DNA from: Bradyrhizobium agreste
Lineage (GTDB): Bacteria; Pseudomonadota; Alphaproteobacteria; Rhizobiales; Xanthobacteraceae
Direction of reading: 5' to 3'
Assembly (NCBI RefSeq): GCF_016031625.1
Contig: NZ_JACCHP010000014.1
Location: forward strand, 1 to 64,000
Length of the DNA: 64,000 nt
Numbering within the stretch: position 1 is the first letter of the stretch; the number at the start of each line of letters is the position of its first letter. The notes under the pieces were generated by a model. It was not told the origin of the DNA, did not search any database, and saw only the letters and a program-made list of their open reading frames with translations. Both the position numbers and the translations under genes were made by a program. Positions 7,746-17,208 of this stretch are shown here, piece after piece.

Positions 7746-10556
7746 TCATTGCCCCAGCCGTTCGATCAGCGCCGGAGCGTGCACCTGGTCGGCCTTGTAG
7801 TTGCCGGTCAGCGTGTACATCACGATGTTGGCGCCGGCGCGGTAGGCGAATTCGCGCTGGCGGGGGTCGCCGCCGGTCACCGGCAGCATGGCCTGTCCGT
7901 CGGGCCGCACCGCCCAGGCGCCGGCGAGATCGTTCGAGGTGATGATGATCGGCGAGACGCCGTCGCCGCCGCGCGCCGGCCGCTGTGCGCTCTCATCATC
8001 GTCTTCGCGCGGCAAGGTCTCGACCCAGGTCTGGCCGGCGGTGAAGCGGCCGGGGAAGTCGCGCAGCAGGTAGAAGGTCTTGGTCAGCACGTGCTCGCGC
8101 GGCACCGGCTCGAGCTCGGGCACGTCGAGCGAGGACAGGATCTCGCGCAGCGTCTGCATGGCCGGCGTCTGCGCCGCGCCGTTCGCGCCGGGCGGCGCCT
8201 CGATCGCGTCGCGGGTGTCGAATAGCACGGTGCCGCCCTGCTTCATGTAGGCGTCGATCTTGTTGATGGCGTCCTGCGGCGGCTTCGGCGCGCCCGGCAC
8301 GATCGGCCAGTAGATCAGCGGGAAGAAGGCGAGCTCGTCGCGCGCGGGATCGACGCCGACGGGATCGCCGGCCTCGAGCGCCGTGCGCTGGGCCAGGAAC
8401 AGCGTCAGCCCGTTCATTCCCGCCTTGACGATGGAATCGACATCCGCATTGCCCGTGACGACATAGGCGAGACGGGTCTGCGACACCGACTTCATCGCGA
8501 ACTCGTCCGTGACGCCGTCGGCGCGCGACGGCGCCGGCGCGAGCGCCGCGAACCCCGCGAGCAGGGCGAGCGCGATCATCGCGGGCGCGGCGCGGCGGCG
8601 CAGCAGCGCGGCAATGCCGCCGCCGAGCACCGCAACGATGATGGCGTCGATCAGGAACAGCGCGAGCGCCGTCGACAGCAGCCAGCCGCGCAAATCGCGC
8701 GGCTCGGCATTGGTGTAGGTGGCGTGCCGGGCGCGCAGGCTCGCGGTGCTCAGCGCGGCGATGCGGTCGGCGCTGGCAAGCGTGTTCACGGCGAGCGGTC
8801 CTTCTGCCGGACCGTAGAAGCCGGGCGGATGATCCGATGTGGCGCGGTCGCGGTAATCCGCAGGCAGCGGCTTTGCAGTCGCCGGCGGCGGACCGAACGC
8901 GCCAAATCCGTCGAGGATGTGCAGCGGCGCCACCGTCTCAGCGGTCGCTTCGCCGGCAACGCCGGCGCCGGGCTTGGAGGTGTAGCCGGACATGTCGACC
9001 ACCCGCCGCAGCATTTCGACGAAGGTGCCCGACATCGGCAGATCCGACCAGCGCATGTCGGCGCTGACGTGGAACAGGCTGACGAGGCCCTTGCCGCGAT
9101 GCTCGCCGGTGACGAGCGGCGTGCCGTCTTCCAGCGAGGCCCAGCTCTTGGTGGCGAGCACGGCGTCGGGCTCGGCCAGCACCTGCCGGCTCACGGTGAC
9201 GTCCTTCGGCACCGCGACGCCGGTGAACGGACCATCGGCGGCGAAGGAGGCCAGATGCTGCGGCTTCTCCCAGGTCAGGCTGCCGCCGAGCGTGCGGCCG
9301 CCCTTGCGCAGCTTGACCGGCACGAGGTCGTCATCCGCCTGTGCCAGCCGGGGCCCAGCGAACCGCACCAGCACGCCGCCCTGGTCGACCCAGGCATTGA
9401 GGCGTTCGCGCAGCTCGGGCGCGATGGTGCCGACGTCGGCAAGGATGATCATCGGCAGCTTCTGGTCCAGGAACTGCGTGATGCCCTGCTGCGGCGAGCC
9501 CTTGTCGGCGAGCCTGACGTCGGCGAACGGCCCCAGCGCGCGGGTGAGATAGAAGGTCGGCGCCAGCAGCGGCTGCGCGGTCTCGCTGGTCGCGCCCGAG
9601 ACGATGCCGATGGCGCGGCGGCGCCAGCGCTTGTCGAGCAGCTGCACCGCGCCGGCGGAGCGCTCGCCGGAGATTTCCAGTCGCGTGATGTCGTTGCGCA
9701 GCTCGACCGGCAGCTCGAACGCCGCTTCGGTTTCCTTGTCCTGCGGACCGAACGTATAGCGCGCTTCCCCGATCGGGGACGCCTTCTGGTCCAGCGCGCG
9801 CACGGTGCCGACCGCGATTCCGCTGTCGGTGCGCAGCACCTTGACCGTCATCTTCGCTGCGGCGTTCTCGGCGGCGACCAGGGCCAGCGGCGAGGCGGTG
9901 CCGCCGTCGAACACGGTCAGGCTGCGATCGCCGATGGTCTTGCCGAGGCCGGCCACGAAGTCCTCGCCGCGGCCGGTGTCGACGCCGTCCGAGAGCCAGG
10001 CGATCTCGCAGTCGCCGGTGACTTTGAGGAACCGTTCGACCGCGGCCAGGGTCTCGACGCGGTCGATCGAATAGGGCTTCGGCGCGAGCTGCCGCAGCGC
10101 GACGCGCGCCGCACCCGCCGGCATCAGGGTGATGTCGCGGTTCGGCTCGGACAGCGGCACCAGCGCGATGCCGCGGCCATCATTGTCGGCATTGGCGATC
10201 AGCTCGTCCGCGGTCCTGATCCTGACGTCCCAGTGCGATGCGGCGCTCCAGCCGTCGTCGAACATGATCATCAGCGGCGCCTTGCTGCCCGCGAGGCCCG
10301 TCTGCGGATTCCAGATCGGGCCGGCGGCGGCGAAGATCACCAGCGCGGCGGCGAGCAGGCGGAGCGCGGTCAGCCACCACGGCGTCCGCGAGGGCGTCTC
10401 TTCGCGCGGCGTGATGTCGAACAACAGCCGCGTCGGCGGAAACTCGATGCGGCGCGGCCGCGGCGGCATCACGCGCAAGAGCCACCACAGCACGGGCAGG
10501 CTGACGAGGCCGATCAGGAGCAGCGGTTGCGTGAAGGCGAGCGGCAATCCCATCAT
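7746..10556 (-). CDS. DUF4159 protein with BatA-like N-terminal domain
   Basis: A 936-residue membrane protein. The N-terminus is the BatA/aerotolerance domain: a membrane helix (PLLLIGLVSLPVLWWLLRVM), then RRIEFPPTRLLFDITPREETP and a second helix (LRLLAAALVIFAAAGPIW). A VWA-like and GATase-like middle follows, then two helices near residues 618-660. The C-terminal DUF4159 domain starts after a Gly/Ala-rich linker (VTDEFAMKSVSQTRLAYVV; later LIYWPIVPGAPKPP and GGTVLFDTRDA). Its stop codon region is followed by a palindrome, and its start overlaps the DUF58 gene stop by four bases, so the two are translationally coupled. The function is unknown; the family is tied to MoxR-type ATPase operons. 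Confidence 0.85.
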   Translation of the reverse strand: MMGLPLAFTQPLLLIGLVSLPVLWWLLRVMPPRPRRIEFPPTRLLFDITPREETPSRTPWWLTALRLLAAALVIFAAAGPIWNPQTGLAGSKAPLMIMFDDGWSAASHWDVRIRTADELIANADNDGRGIALVPLSEPNRDITLMPAGAARVALRQLAPKPYSIDRVETLAAVERFLKVTGDCEIAWLSDGVDTGRGEDFVAGLGKTIGDRSLTVFDGGTASPLALVAAENAAAKMTVKVLRTDSGIAVGTVRALDQKASPIGEARYTFGPQDKETEAAFELPVELRNDITRLEISGERSAGAVQLLDKRWRRRAIGIVSGATSETAQPLLAPTFYLTRALGPFADVRLADKGSPQQGITQFLDQKLPMIILADVGTIAPELRERLNAWVDQGGVLVRFAGPRLAQADDDLVPVKLRKGGRTLGGSLTWEKPQHLASFAADGPFTGVAVPKDVTVSRQVLAEPDAVLATKSWASLEDGTPLVTGEHRGKGLVSLFHVSADMRWSDLPMSGTFVEMLRRVVDMSGYTSKPGAGVAGEATAETVAPLHILDGFGAFGPPPATAKPLPADYRDRATSDHPPGFYGPAEGPLAVNTLASADRIAALSTASLRARHATYTNAEPRDLRGWLLSTALALFLIDAIIVAVLGGGIAALLRRRAAPAMIALALLAGFAALAPAPSRADGVTDEFAMKSVSQTRLAYVVTGNADVDSIVKAGMNGLTLFLAQRTALEAGDPVGVDPARDELAFFPLIYWPIVPGAPKPPQDAINKIDAYMKQGGTVLFDTRDAIEAPPGANGAAQTPAMQTLREILSSLDVPELEPVPREHVLTKTFYLLRDFPGRFTAGQTWVETLPREDDDESAQRPARGGDGVSPIIITSNDLAGAWAVRPDGQAMLPVTGGDPRQREFAYRAGANIVMYTLTGNYKADQVHAPALIERLGQ

Positions 10557-11500
10557 GCGGCCGGCCCCGCCTTGATCGTCGTGGTGCGCGCGCCCGACTT
10601 GCTCACCTGCATGCCCGCATGCAGGAACAGCAAGAGCTCGGCGGCGGAGCGGTCGGTCGCGTGCGTCGTGAACAGCCAGTCGAGCTTGTTCGTCTCGGCG
10701 CGGATCTGGTCGCGGTGCAACGCGAGCCGCGCGGTGTAATCCTGCACCCAGCTCTCGGCCCGGCCGGCGGTGATCACGCCGAAGCCCTCGGGCTCGACGA
10801 ACTCGACGCGGCCGGAATAGGGGAACGATTCTTCGGCGGGATCGACGATCTGCACCAGCGTGCCGTGCGCGCCGGAGCTGGAGAGCCCGGCGAGCATCGT
10901 CCTGATCTCGGAGATCGGCGACCAGAAATCCGACAGCACGATGATCTCGGCCAGCGCGGCCGGAACGAAGGACGGCGGCAGGCTGAGGCGGTCGGCATCG
11001 TCATGCAGCATGGCCTGCGCCATCCTGTCGATGACGCTGCGGCTTGCGGTTGGCGCCATCAGCCCGGGAATGCCGACACGCTCGCCGCCGGCGACGAGCA
11101 GCTCGGCCAGTGCGAAGGCGACGATCAGCGTCCGCTCGAGCTTGGACTCGCGCGCGGACTTCGAGGCAAACGCCATCGAGGGCGAGCGGTCCGGCCAGAT
11201 CCAGACCGTGTGCGCGGCTTCCCATTCGAGCTCACGCACATAGAGATGGTCGTCGCGCGCCGAGCGGCGCCAGTCGACGTTCTGCGACGGTTCGCCCGAG
11301 ACGAAGCGGCGGTACTGCCAGAAATTTTCGCCCGAGCCGGCGCGGCGCCGTCCATGCAGACCGTGGATGACGTTGGCGGCGATGCGGCGGGCCTCGAGCA
11401 CCAGGCGTGGCAGCGAAGCGGCGAGCGTGCGGCTTTCGCCATCGGCACGTCGGATCGCCAATATCTCCTTCGCTGCCCGCCCGTTCTCCGCTGCCATCAA
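10553..11500 (-). CDS. DUF58 domain-containing protein
   Basis: A 315-residue cytoplasmic protein with the DUF58 signature: RRFVSGEPSQNVDWRRSARDD followed by LYVRELEWE (W-R-x-S-A-R core, about residues 70-95), then a VWA-like fold containing WIWPDRSPSMAF, a partly kept MIDAS-type DxSxS in which the first Asp is followed by Arg. DUF58 proteins are encoded with MoxR ATPases and thought to be their partners or targets. Here it overlaps the moxR gene by four bases and the DUF4159 gene by four bases, as expected for a coupled operon. Confidence 0.9.
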   Translation of the reverse strand: MMAAENGRAAKEILAIRRADGESRTLAASLPRLVLEARRIAANVIHGLHGRRRAGSGENFWQYRRFVSGEPSQNVDWRRSARDDHLYVRELEWEAAHTVWIWPDRSPSMAFASKSARESKLERTLIVAFALAELLVAGGERVGIPGLMAPTASRSVIDRMAQAMLHDDADRLSLPPSFVPAALAEIIVLSDFWSPISEIRTMLAGLSSSGAHGTLVQIVDPAEESFPYSGRVEFVEPEGFGVITAGRAESWVQDYTARLALHRDQIRAETNKLDWLFTTHATDRSAAELLLFLHAGMQVSKSGARTTTIKAGPAA

Positions 11501-12495
11501 CCGATCCGTGTCTTCAATTGCCGGATCACGTCCGGAATCGTGCGGCCTTCGGCGCGCGCCTGGAACGTCAGCGCCATGCGGTGCTTCAGCACGGGCTCGG
11601 CAAGGTCGAGCACGTCGTCGATCGAGGGCGCCAGGCGCCCGTCGATCAGCGCACGCGCGCGCACCGCCAGCATCAGGGATTGGCTGGCGCGCGGGCCGGG
11701 GCCCCAGGCGATGAACTTGCCGGCTTCGCCGGCGTCGGGACCCGGGCGGGCCGAGCGCACCAGCGACAGGATCGCCTCCACCACGGAATCGCCGACCGGC
11801 AGGCGCCGGATCAGGCGCTGTGCGGTGATCAGGGCATCGGGCGTCATCGCGCCCTTGGCCAGCGTCTCCTCCGCGCCCGTGGTCTCGAACAGGATGCGGC
11901 GCTCGGCGTCGCGGTCGGGATAGTCGACGTCGATCTCCATCAGGAAGCGGTCGAGCTGCGCTTCCGGCAGCGGATAGGTGCCTTCCTGCTCCAGCGGGTT
12001 TTGCGTCGCGAGCACGTGGAAGGGTTTCGGCAGATCGTGACGCGCGCCGGCGACGGTGATGTGCTGCTCCTGCATCGCCTGCAACAGCGCCGATTGCGTG
12101 CGCGGTGAGGCGCGGTTGATCTCGTCGGCCATCAATAGCTGCGCGAACACGGGACCGGCAATGAAGCGGAAGGCGCGCTTGCCCGCGGTGCTCTCGTCCA
12201 GCACTTCGGCACCGAGAATGTCGGAGGGCATCAAATCGGGCGTGAACTGGATGCGCTTGGCGTCGAGGCCGAGCGTGACGCCGAGCGTCTCCACCAGCTT
12301 GGTCTTGGCAAGGCCTGGCACGCCGATCAGGAGCGCATGGCCGCCGGAGAGGATGGTGACCAGCGTGTTCTCGATCACGCGATCCTGGCCGAAGATGACG
12401 GAGGCGATCGCGTCCTTGGCCGCGCGAACCTGGCTCGACACCTGCTCGGCCGAACGGACGATGCCGTCCTCCAGTTTCTCGACACTCTCCGCCAT
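11497..12495 (-). CDS. MoxR family AAA+ ATPase
   Basis: A 332-residue AAA+ ATPase of the MoxR class. The Walker A motif is GVPGLAKT at residues 58-65. Walker B and sensor features follow in LLMADEINRASPRTQSALLQAM and HVLATQNPLEQEGTYPLPEAQ. MoxR proteins are chaperone-like ATPases that mature metal-dependent or VWA-containing partners. The first gene of a four-gene operon with DUF58, BatA/DUF4159 and the large membrane protein; the ATG follows GAAGGAGC. The operon is probably one unit for envelope or stress maturation, but its target in this organism is unknown. Confidence 0.93.
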   Translation of the reverse strand: MAESVEKLEDGIVRSAEQVSSQVRAAKDAIASVIFGQDRVIENTLVTILSGGHALLIGVPGLAKTKLVETLGVTLGLDAKRIQFTPDLMPSDILGAEVLDESTAGKRAFRFIAGPVFAQLLMADEINRASPRTQSALLQAMQEQHITVAGARHDLPKPFHVLATQNPLEQEGTYPLPEAQLDRFLMEIDVDYPDRDAERRILFETTGAEETLAKGAMTPDALITAQRLIRRLPVGDSVVEAILSLVRSARPGPDAGEAGKFIAWGPGPRASQSLMLAVRARALIDGRLAPSIDDVLDLAEPVLKHRMALTFQARAEGRTIPDVIRQLKTRIG

Positions 12496-12776
12496 TCGCT
12501 TGCTCCTTCAGCCTGCCACGCGGCTCGCTTGCATCGTGAGCCTGTCACGTCAGGTCATCACGCCAGATGTCATCACGCCAGATCATGGGCCCCATGCTAG
12601 ACTTGCAGGAAGGCCATGTATTCGTTGAATTAACCTATCCCCACCTTATCGGCTTCGGGTTATGTACGGCATCACGAAGTGGCGACCTCCACACCGGACT
12701 TTTCCGGATGGAACCGCGCACCCAAGTACAACGTAGACCTGCACCAATCGTGCCAATGACAAAGTCAGGGCAAACC

Positions 12777-13388
12777 ATGGCGAACCAAGGGCAGAGCGCC
12801 GATCGCGGTCTTGAGGGGCTGACTGCCGCCGCCAAAAGCGCTGCCAGTGCCGAAGGCGCAAAAAAGGGCCTGCCGCCGGTGCATCTGTGGAATCCGCCGT
12901 TTTGCGGCGATCTCGACATCCGAATCGCCTCCGATGGTACTTGGTTCTACATGGGGACGCCAATCGGGCGTCCCGCCCTGGTCCGGCTGTTTTCGACCAT
13001 CCTCAAGCGCGAGGGCGACAAGCATTTCCTGGTCACGCCGGTGGAGAAGGTCGGCATCCGCGTCGACGATGCGCCGTTCATGGCGGTCGAGATGCAGACG
13101 GACGGCGAGGGCAGCAATCGCGTGCTGCACTTCCGCACCAATGTCGACGATTGGGTCACCTGCGACGCGGCACACCGGCTGCGTTTCGAGCAGGCGGAGG
13201 ATGGCGGGCTGACGCCCTACTTGCACGTCCGCGCCGATCTCTGGGCCAAGGTCACGCGCGCGCTCTATTACGATCTGGTTGACATGGGCGAGGAGCGGAT
13301 GGTCGATGGCCTGCCGATGTTCGGTGTCGAGTCGGCCGGCGAATTCTTCGCCATGGCCGATGCGGAGCAGGTGAGGGCCGCGCTTTGA
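12777..13388 (+). CDS. DUF1285 domain-containing protein
   Basis: A 203-residue protein. The ATG at 12777 (MANQGQSADRG) is chosen because AGGG lies seven bases upstream; the frame is open further up but the upstream translation shows no conservation. From residue about 40 it matches DUF1285: HLWNPPFCGDLDIRI, GTWFYMGTPIGRPALVRLFS, FLVTPVEKVGI. The function is unknown. It heads a coupled run (NUDIX, DUF6111, CCA, TauE), and overlaps the NUDIX gene by four bases. It is divergent from moxR across a 281-bp gap that must hold both promoters. Confidence 0.88.
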   Translation: MANQGQSADRGLEGLTAAAKSAASAEGAKKGLPPVHLWNPPFCGDLDIRIASDGTWFYMGTPIGRPALVRLFSTILKREGDKHFLVTPVEKVGIRVDDAPFMAVEMQTDGEGSNRVLHFRTNVDDWVTCDAAHRLRFEQAEDGGLTPYLHVRADLWAKVTRALYYDLVDMGEERMVDGLPMFGVESAGEFFAMADAEQVRAAL

Positions 13389-14062
13389 ACTTGAACAAGC
13401 CTATCCTGAAGAACGGTCCCGTTGTGATCGGCGCGGCGGATTTCTTCGCCCGCTCCAGGGCGCGGCTCGGCTTCGACGTGCCGCCCGGCCTCTACGATCC
13501 CAACATCATCCCCGCCTCGGGCGATCCCGGCACCGACAAGATGCTGGAGATCATCGCGCGCGAGCAGCCGGTGCGCCCGGCGGCGGTCCTGATCGCGGTG
13601 GTCGATCATCCCGAGCCCACCATCCTCCTGACGCAGCGCTCGGCGCATCTCAACGACCATGCCGGCCAGATCGCCTTTCCCGGCGGCAAGATCGACGCGA
13701 CCGATGCCTCGCCGCTCGATGCGGCGCTGCGCGAGGCCGAAGAGGAGGTCGGGTTGTCACGCGACTTCGTCGAGCCGCTCGGCTATCTCGATCTCTACGG
13801 CACCGCCTTCGGCTTCCGCATCCTGCCGACGGTCGCGAAGGTGAGGCCGGGCTTTTCCCTCAGCATCAACCATTCCGAGGTTGATGATGCGTTCGAGGTG
13901 CCGCTATCCTTCCTGATGAATCCGGTGAACCACCAGGTGCACAGCAAGGAATTCCGCGGCACGCCGCGATCCTATTACGCGATGCCGTTCGCGGAACGCT
14001 ACATCTGGGGTGCGACGGCCGGAATGCTGCGTGTGCTGTATGAGCGGATCTATTCATCATGA
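13385..14062 (+). CDS. NUDIX hydrolase, CoA pyrophosphatase-like
   Basis: A 225-residue NUDIX hydrolase. The NUDIX box is clear: GGKIDATDASPLDAALREAE followed by EEVGL (G-x5-E-x7-REUxEExGU spacing), preceded by GQIAFPGGK, and the upstream LTQRSAHLNDHAGQ matches CoA pyrophosphatases (NudL/YeaB type). It would cleave CoA or acyl-CoA to 3',5'-ADP and phosphopantetheine. The start is a TTG that overlaps the preceding stop (TTTGA), which points to translational coupling. Substrate choice is by family resemblance only. Confidence 0.9.
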   Translation: MNLNKPILKNGPVVIGAADFFARSRARLGFDVPPGLYDPNIIPASGDPGTDKMLEIIAREQPVRPAAVLIAVVDHPEPTILLTQRSAHLNDHAGQIAFPGGKIDATDASPLDAALREAEEEVGLSRDFVEPLGYLDLYGTAFGFRILPTVAKVRPGFSLSINHSEVDDAFEVPLSFLMNPVNHQVHSKEFRGTPRSYYAMPFAERYIWGATAGMLRVLYERIYSS

Positions 14063-14322
14063 TCCGGACGGTTCTGACCGAGATCGGAATCTTCCTCATC
14101 CCGTTTGCCGTCTATGCGCTGTTCCTGGCCGCCACGCGCTCCGGTCTGTTCGTGCAAACGTCATGGCCGGTCGCGATCGTCGCGCGCCTTGCGCTGGCGG
14201 CGATCGTGCTGGTCATCGCCGGGCTGATCGGCCTTGCGCATTTCTCCGGCGCGCCGCCGGATTCGACCTACGTCCCCGCCCATATCGAGCACGGCAAGCT
14301 CGTGCCGGGCGTGGAAAAATAG
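14059..14322 (+). CDS. DUF6111 family small membrane protein
   Basis: An 87-residue protein with two membrane helices (about residues 7-26 and 38-60), then a polar tail (PDSTYVPAHIEHGKLVPGVEK). The ATGA overlap with the NUDIX stop marks translational coupling. Members of this family (DUF6111) sit between the NUDIX and CCA genes in Bradyrhizobium-type genomes; the function is unknown. Confidence 0.8.
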   Translation: MIRTVLTEIGIFLIPFAVYALFLAATRSGLFVQTSWPVAIVARLALAAIVLVIAGLIGLAHFSGAPPDSTYVPAHIEHGKLVPGVEK

Positions 14323-14332
14323 GGGCGGGCCG

Positions 14333-15589
14333 ATGAGCGCGGAGCCTTTACTCGCCGATGCGCCTTGGCTGACCGCAGGCGGGACCGCGCGTGTCCTCGC
14401 GCTGCTCGGCACCGATGGCGAGGAGGCGCGGGTGGTCGGCGGCGCCGTGCGCAACGCGCTGCTCGGCCTTGCGCCGGGCGACATCGACATCGCGACCACG
14501 GCGCTGCCGGACGAGGTGATGCGGCGTGCCAAGGCTGCCGGCATCAAGAGCGTGCCGACCGGCATCGACCACGGCACCGTCACGCTGGTGATCGACGCCC
14601 ATCCCTATGAAGTCACGACGCTGCGCGAGGACACCGAGACCTTCGGCCGCAAGGCCAAGGTCGCGTTCGGCCGCGACTGGGTGAAGGATGCCGAGCGGCG
14701 CGACTTCACCATGAACGGCCTGTCCGTCGATGCGCGCGGCGTCGTCTACGATTATGTCGGCGGCATCGCCGACGCCAGAGCGCGGCGCGTGCGCTTCATC
14801 GGCGATCCCGACCAGCGCATTGCCGAGGATTATCTGCGCATCCTGCGCTTCTTCCGCATTCACGCCGCCTTCGGCGCCGGCGAGCCCGACCGCGACGGCT
14901 ATCTCGCCTGCATCCGCGGACGTGCGGGCCTGGCGAACCTGTCGGCCGAGCGGGTGCGCATGGAGATGCTCAAGCTGCTGGTCGCCGCGGGTGCAGGCCC
15001 GGCTGTGCGGGCGATGGCCGAGGGCGGATTGCTGCAAGCGCTGATCGGCGGCGTCGTCTATACGGGTCCCCTGGACACGATGATCGCGATCGAGCGCGAG
15101 CTCGGCCTCAGCCCCAGCAGCACGCGGCGCCTGGCCGCGCTCTCGGTCGCCGTCACCGAAGACGCCAAGCGCGTCGCTGCGCGCTTGCGGCTCTCCAATG
15201 CCGAGGCCAAGGCGCTGGATTCGATGGGGCACCGCTGGTGGCGCTTTGCCACCAAGGACGAAGCCAAGGCACGGCGCTTGCTGTACCGGCTCGGGCCTGA
15301 GCGCTATCACGATCGCGTGTTGCTGGGCTGGGCACGGAGCGGCGGCGACGTCACCTCGATGGGCTGGCGTGCGCTCGCCGAGCTGCCGCAGCGCTGGAGC
15401 GCGCCGAAGTTTCCGCTGAAGGCCGCCGACTTCATCGCCCGCGGTGTCGCCGAAGGACCTGCGCTCGGCCACGTGTTGACGCTCGCCGAGGACGCTTGGC
15501 TCGCGGTGGATTTCCCACTAGAGCAAGCCGCACTCGCCGCCATCGCCGATCAAGCCGTCGCCCGCATCAAGCGCGACCAGAAGGATTGA
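14333..15589 (+). CDS. cca: CCA tRNA nucleotidyltransferase
   Basis: A 418-residue class II nucleotidyltransferase that adds or repairs the 3' CCA end of tRNAs. Start ATG 14333, ten bases after the preceding stop, with GGGGCGGG upstream. The catalytic core is visible: VVGGAVRNALLGL (residues 34-46), GDIDIATT (49-56, the two Asp metal ligands), the RRDFTMNGLSVD motif, and the ATP-binding motif AEDYLRILRFFRIHA. The C-terminal part is the helical tRNA-binding region of alphaproteobacterial enzymes. The TauE gene follows with a four-base overlap. Confidence 0.95.
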   Translation: MSAEPLLADAPWLTAGGTARVLALLGTDGEEARVVGGAVRNALLGLAPGDIDIATTALPDEVMRRAKAAGIKSVPTGIDHGTVTLVIDAHPYEVTTLREDTETFGRKAKVAFGRDWVKDAERRDFTMNGLSVDARGVVYDYVGGIADARARRVRFIGDPDQRIAEDYLRILRFFRIHAAFGAGEPDRDGYLACIRGRAGLANLSAERVRMEMLKLLVAAGAGPAVRAMAEGGLLQALIGGVVYTGPLDTMIAIERELGLSPSSTRRLAALSVAVTEDAKRVAARLRLSNAEAKALDSMGHRWWRFATKDEAKARRLLYRLGPERYHDRVLLGWARSGGDVTSMGWRALAELPQRWSAPKFPLKAADFIARGVAEGPALGHVLTLAEDAWLAVDFPLEQAALAAIADQAVARIKRDQKD

Positions 15590-16356
15590 CCATCGTCTCA
15601 GGCTTCGCCGATATCTCGCTTGTCCAGCTTCTGCTGGTCGCAGCGATGGCGTTGTTTGCTTCGATCATCGGCGGTCTCGCCGGCTACGGCACCGGCGCGC
15701 TGATGCCCCTGGTGCTGGTGCCGCTGGTCGGCGCCGAGCCCGTGGTGCCGATCATCGCGATCTCCGCGATGCTGACCAATGCGAGCCGTGCGCTTGCCTA
15801 TGTCCGTTATGCCGACCGCCGCCGCGCAGCTATCGTGCTGGCCTGCGCCGCGCTGACCACCGCACTCGGCGCCTATGGCTATACCCGCCTCACCAACGCC
15901 GGCGCCGCGCTCGTGATCGGCACCATGCTGATCCTGAGCGTGCCGCTGCGCCGCGTGCTCCGCCGCCGCGCAGTGAAGATCGGCGACACCGGCCTTGCCG
16001 CCGGCTCGGTCGGCTACGGCGTCCTGGTCGGCGGCACCTCGGGCTCCGGCGTGATCCTGCTCTCGCTGTTGATGGCCGCAGGGCTCGAAGGCGCCGCCGT
16101 GATCGCGACCGATGCGATGATCTCGCTCGGCACCGGCCTCATCAAGATCTCGGTATTCGGCCTCGCCGGCGCCGTCACCGCGCAGGTGCTCGCCCTGGCG
16201 CTTTTGATCGGCGGCATGGCCGTGCCCGGCGCGTTCCTGGCCAAGGCTTTCGTCGAACGGATGCCGGTGCAGATTCACACGGCGATCCTCGATGCCGCTG
16301 TGATCACCGGCGGGCTGCTGATGATCTCGGCGGCGGCGAGGCAGCTGGTCGCGTAG
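15586..16356 (+). CDS. TauE/SafE family sulfite exporter-like permease
   Basis: A 256-residue integral membrane protein with about eight hydrophobic segments, beginning SLVQLLLVAAMALFASIIGG and containing the family's conserved GGLAGYGTGALMPLVLVPL turn and a second half copy (GVLVGGTSGSGVILLSLLMAAGL). The likely start is TTG at 15586, which overlaps the cca stop (TTGA). TauE/SafE proteins export small anions such as sulfite or sulfoacetate; the substrate here is unknown. Confidence 0.85.
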   Translation: MTIVSGFADISLVQLLLVAAMALFASIIGGLAGYGTGALMPLVLVPLVGAEPVVPIIAISAMLTNASRALAYVRYADRRRAAIVLACAALTTALGAYGYTRLTNAGAALVIGTMLILSVPLRRVLRRRAVKIGDTGLAAGSVGYGVLVGGTSGSGVILLSLLMAAGLEGAAVIATDAMISLGTGLIKISVFGLAGAVTAQVLALALLIGGMAVPGAFLAKAFVERMPVQIHTAILDAAVITGGLLMISAAARQLVA

Positions 16357-16472
16357 AACCACATTCCGCCCGCGTCGCAGGGTCGTGTTCCCAAACCAGG
16401 TCGTGTTATCTCTTCCAGGAGGGGCGTCCATGACCATATGCGGGCTGGAGGTCTTCACCTCAAGGAAACGCA

Positions 16473-16826
16473 ATGAAAGCACCCGCAAATCTCGCCGAGA
16501 AGCTTGCAACGTTTACCGATCGCTTCTCCCCGCGCACCGTCGCGACCTATAACGACAACGACATCATGGTGGCCAAGCTCGAGGGGCCATTTCATTGGCA
16601 CAAGCACGAGGACACGGACGACTTCTTTCTCGTGCTCAGCGGGACGCTCGACATCGAGCTGCGGGATCGCACGGTCACCCTCAACCCCGGCGAGATTTTT
16701 GTCGTGCCGAAGGGCGTTGAGCACCGGCCGGTGGCGCATGGGGAAGTGCACATCCTCCTGATCGAGCCGACGGGGACGCCGAATTCGGGAGACAAAGCTA
16801 CGGCGGCGCCTCGTATCCTCGTCTGA
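16473..16826 (+). CDS. small cupin protein
   Basis: A 117-residue single-cupin protein. The first motif is HWHKHEDTDDFFLVLSGTLD (residues about 42-61) with candidate metal ligands His44, His46 and Glu47 or nearby Asp; the second motif is PGEIFVVPKGVEHRP. AAGGAAACGCA precedes the ATG. Such stand-alone cupins act as mannose-6-phosphate isomerase-like or sensor proteins; the substrate cannot be told. It is transcribed away from the TauE end, with about 116 bases between. Confidence 0.85.
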   Translation: MKAPANLAEKLATFTDRFSPRTVATYNDNDIMVAKLEGPFHWHKHEDTDDFFLVLSGTLDIELRDRTVTLNPGEIFVVPKGVEHRPVAHGEVHILLIEPTGTPNSGDKATAAPRILV

Positions 16827-16887
16827 TCAACCGCGCCCGTCATCAGGGGAAGCGCTCGGCTCTCGCGAGAATGCACTCCGAGAAGGC

Positions 16888-17091
16888 CTACTCCTCGTCA
16901 TCATCTTCGTCTTCGTCGTCCTCGTCATCTTCCTCCACCTGCACGAGCACGGCGAGCGGCAGCGTCTCGCGGAACAGGTCGCCTTCCATGCCCATCCACA
17001 GGCACAGCACCTCGTTGTCCTTCACCTCCGCGACGGTCAGCGGCTGACCGCCGGATTTCAGCATCACGACATCGCCGGCCTTCAGATCCAT
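16888..17091 (-). CDS. DUF2158 (YodC-like) protein with acidic tail
   Basis: A 67-residue protein. Residues 1-45 match the small YodC/DUF2158 fold (DLKAGDVVMLKSGGQPLTV, LCLWMGMEGDLFRETLP). The last 15 residues or so are nearly all Asp and Glu, coded by a run of GAC/GAG/GAT codons (about 16891-16937). The acidic tail is an addition to the usual domain. The function is unknown. Confidence 0.85.
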   Translation of the reverse strand: MDLKAGDVVMLKSGGQPLTVAEVKDNEVLCLWMGMEGDLFRETLPLAVLVQVEEDDEDDEDEDDDEE

Positions 17092-17208
17092 GGATTGTCC
17101 TTTCGGATTTGATCGATACGGCCATGACGCTAACAGGCCGTCATGACAGGCCGATCACGCCGGCTGCCGCTGCCGGAAAGTCTCCGCCGGTGTCTTCCGC
17201 GGTACGCT

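Noticed and set aside
5681..7942. A 753-codon open frame on the plus strand
   Set aside because: Antisense to the large membrane protein gene; composition is that of reverse-read GC-rich codons and it ends inside the neighbouring gene.
8724..10739. A 671-codon open frame on the plus strand
   Set aside because: Antisense to the DUF4159/BatA gene; no recognisable domain and no ribosome site.
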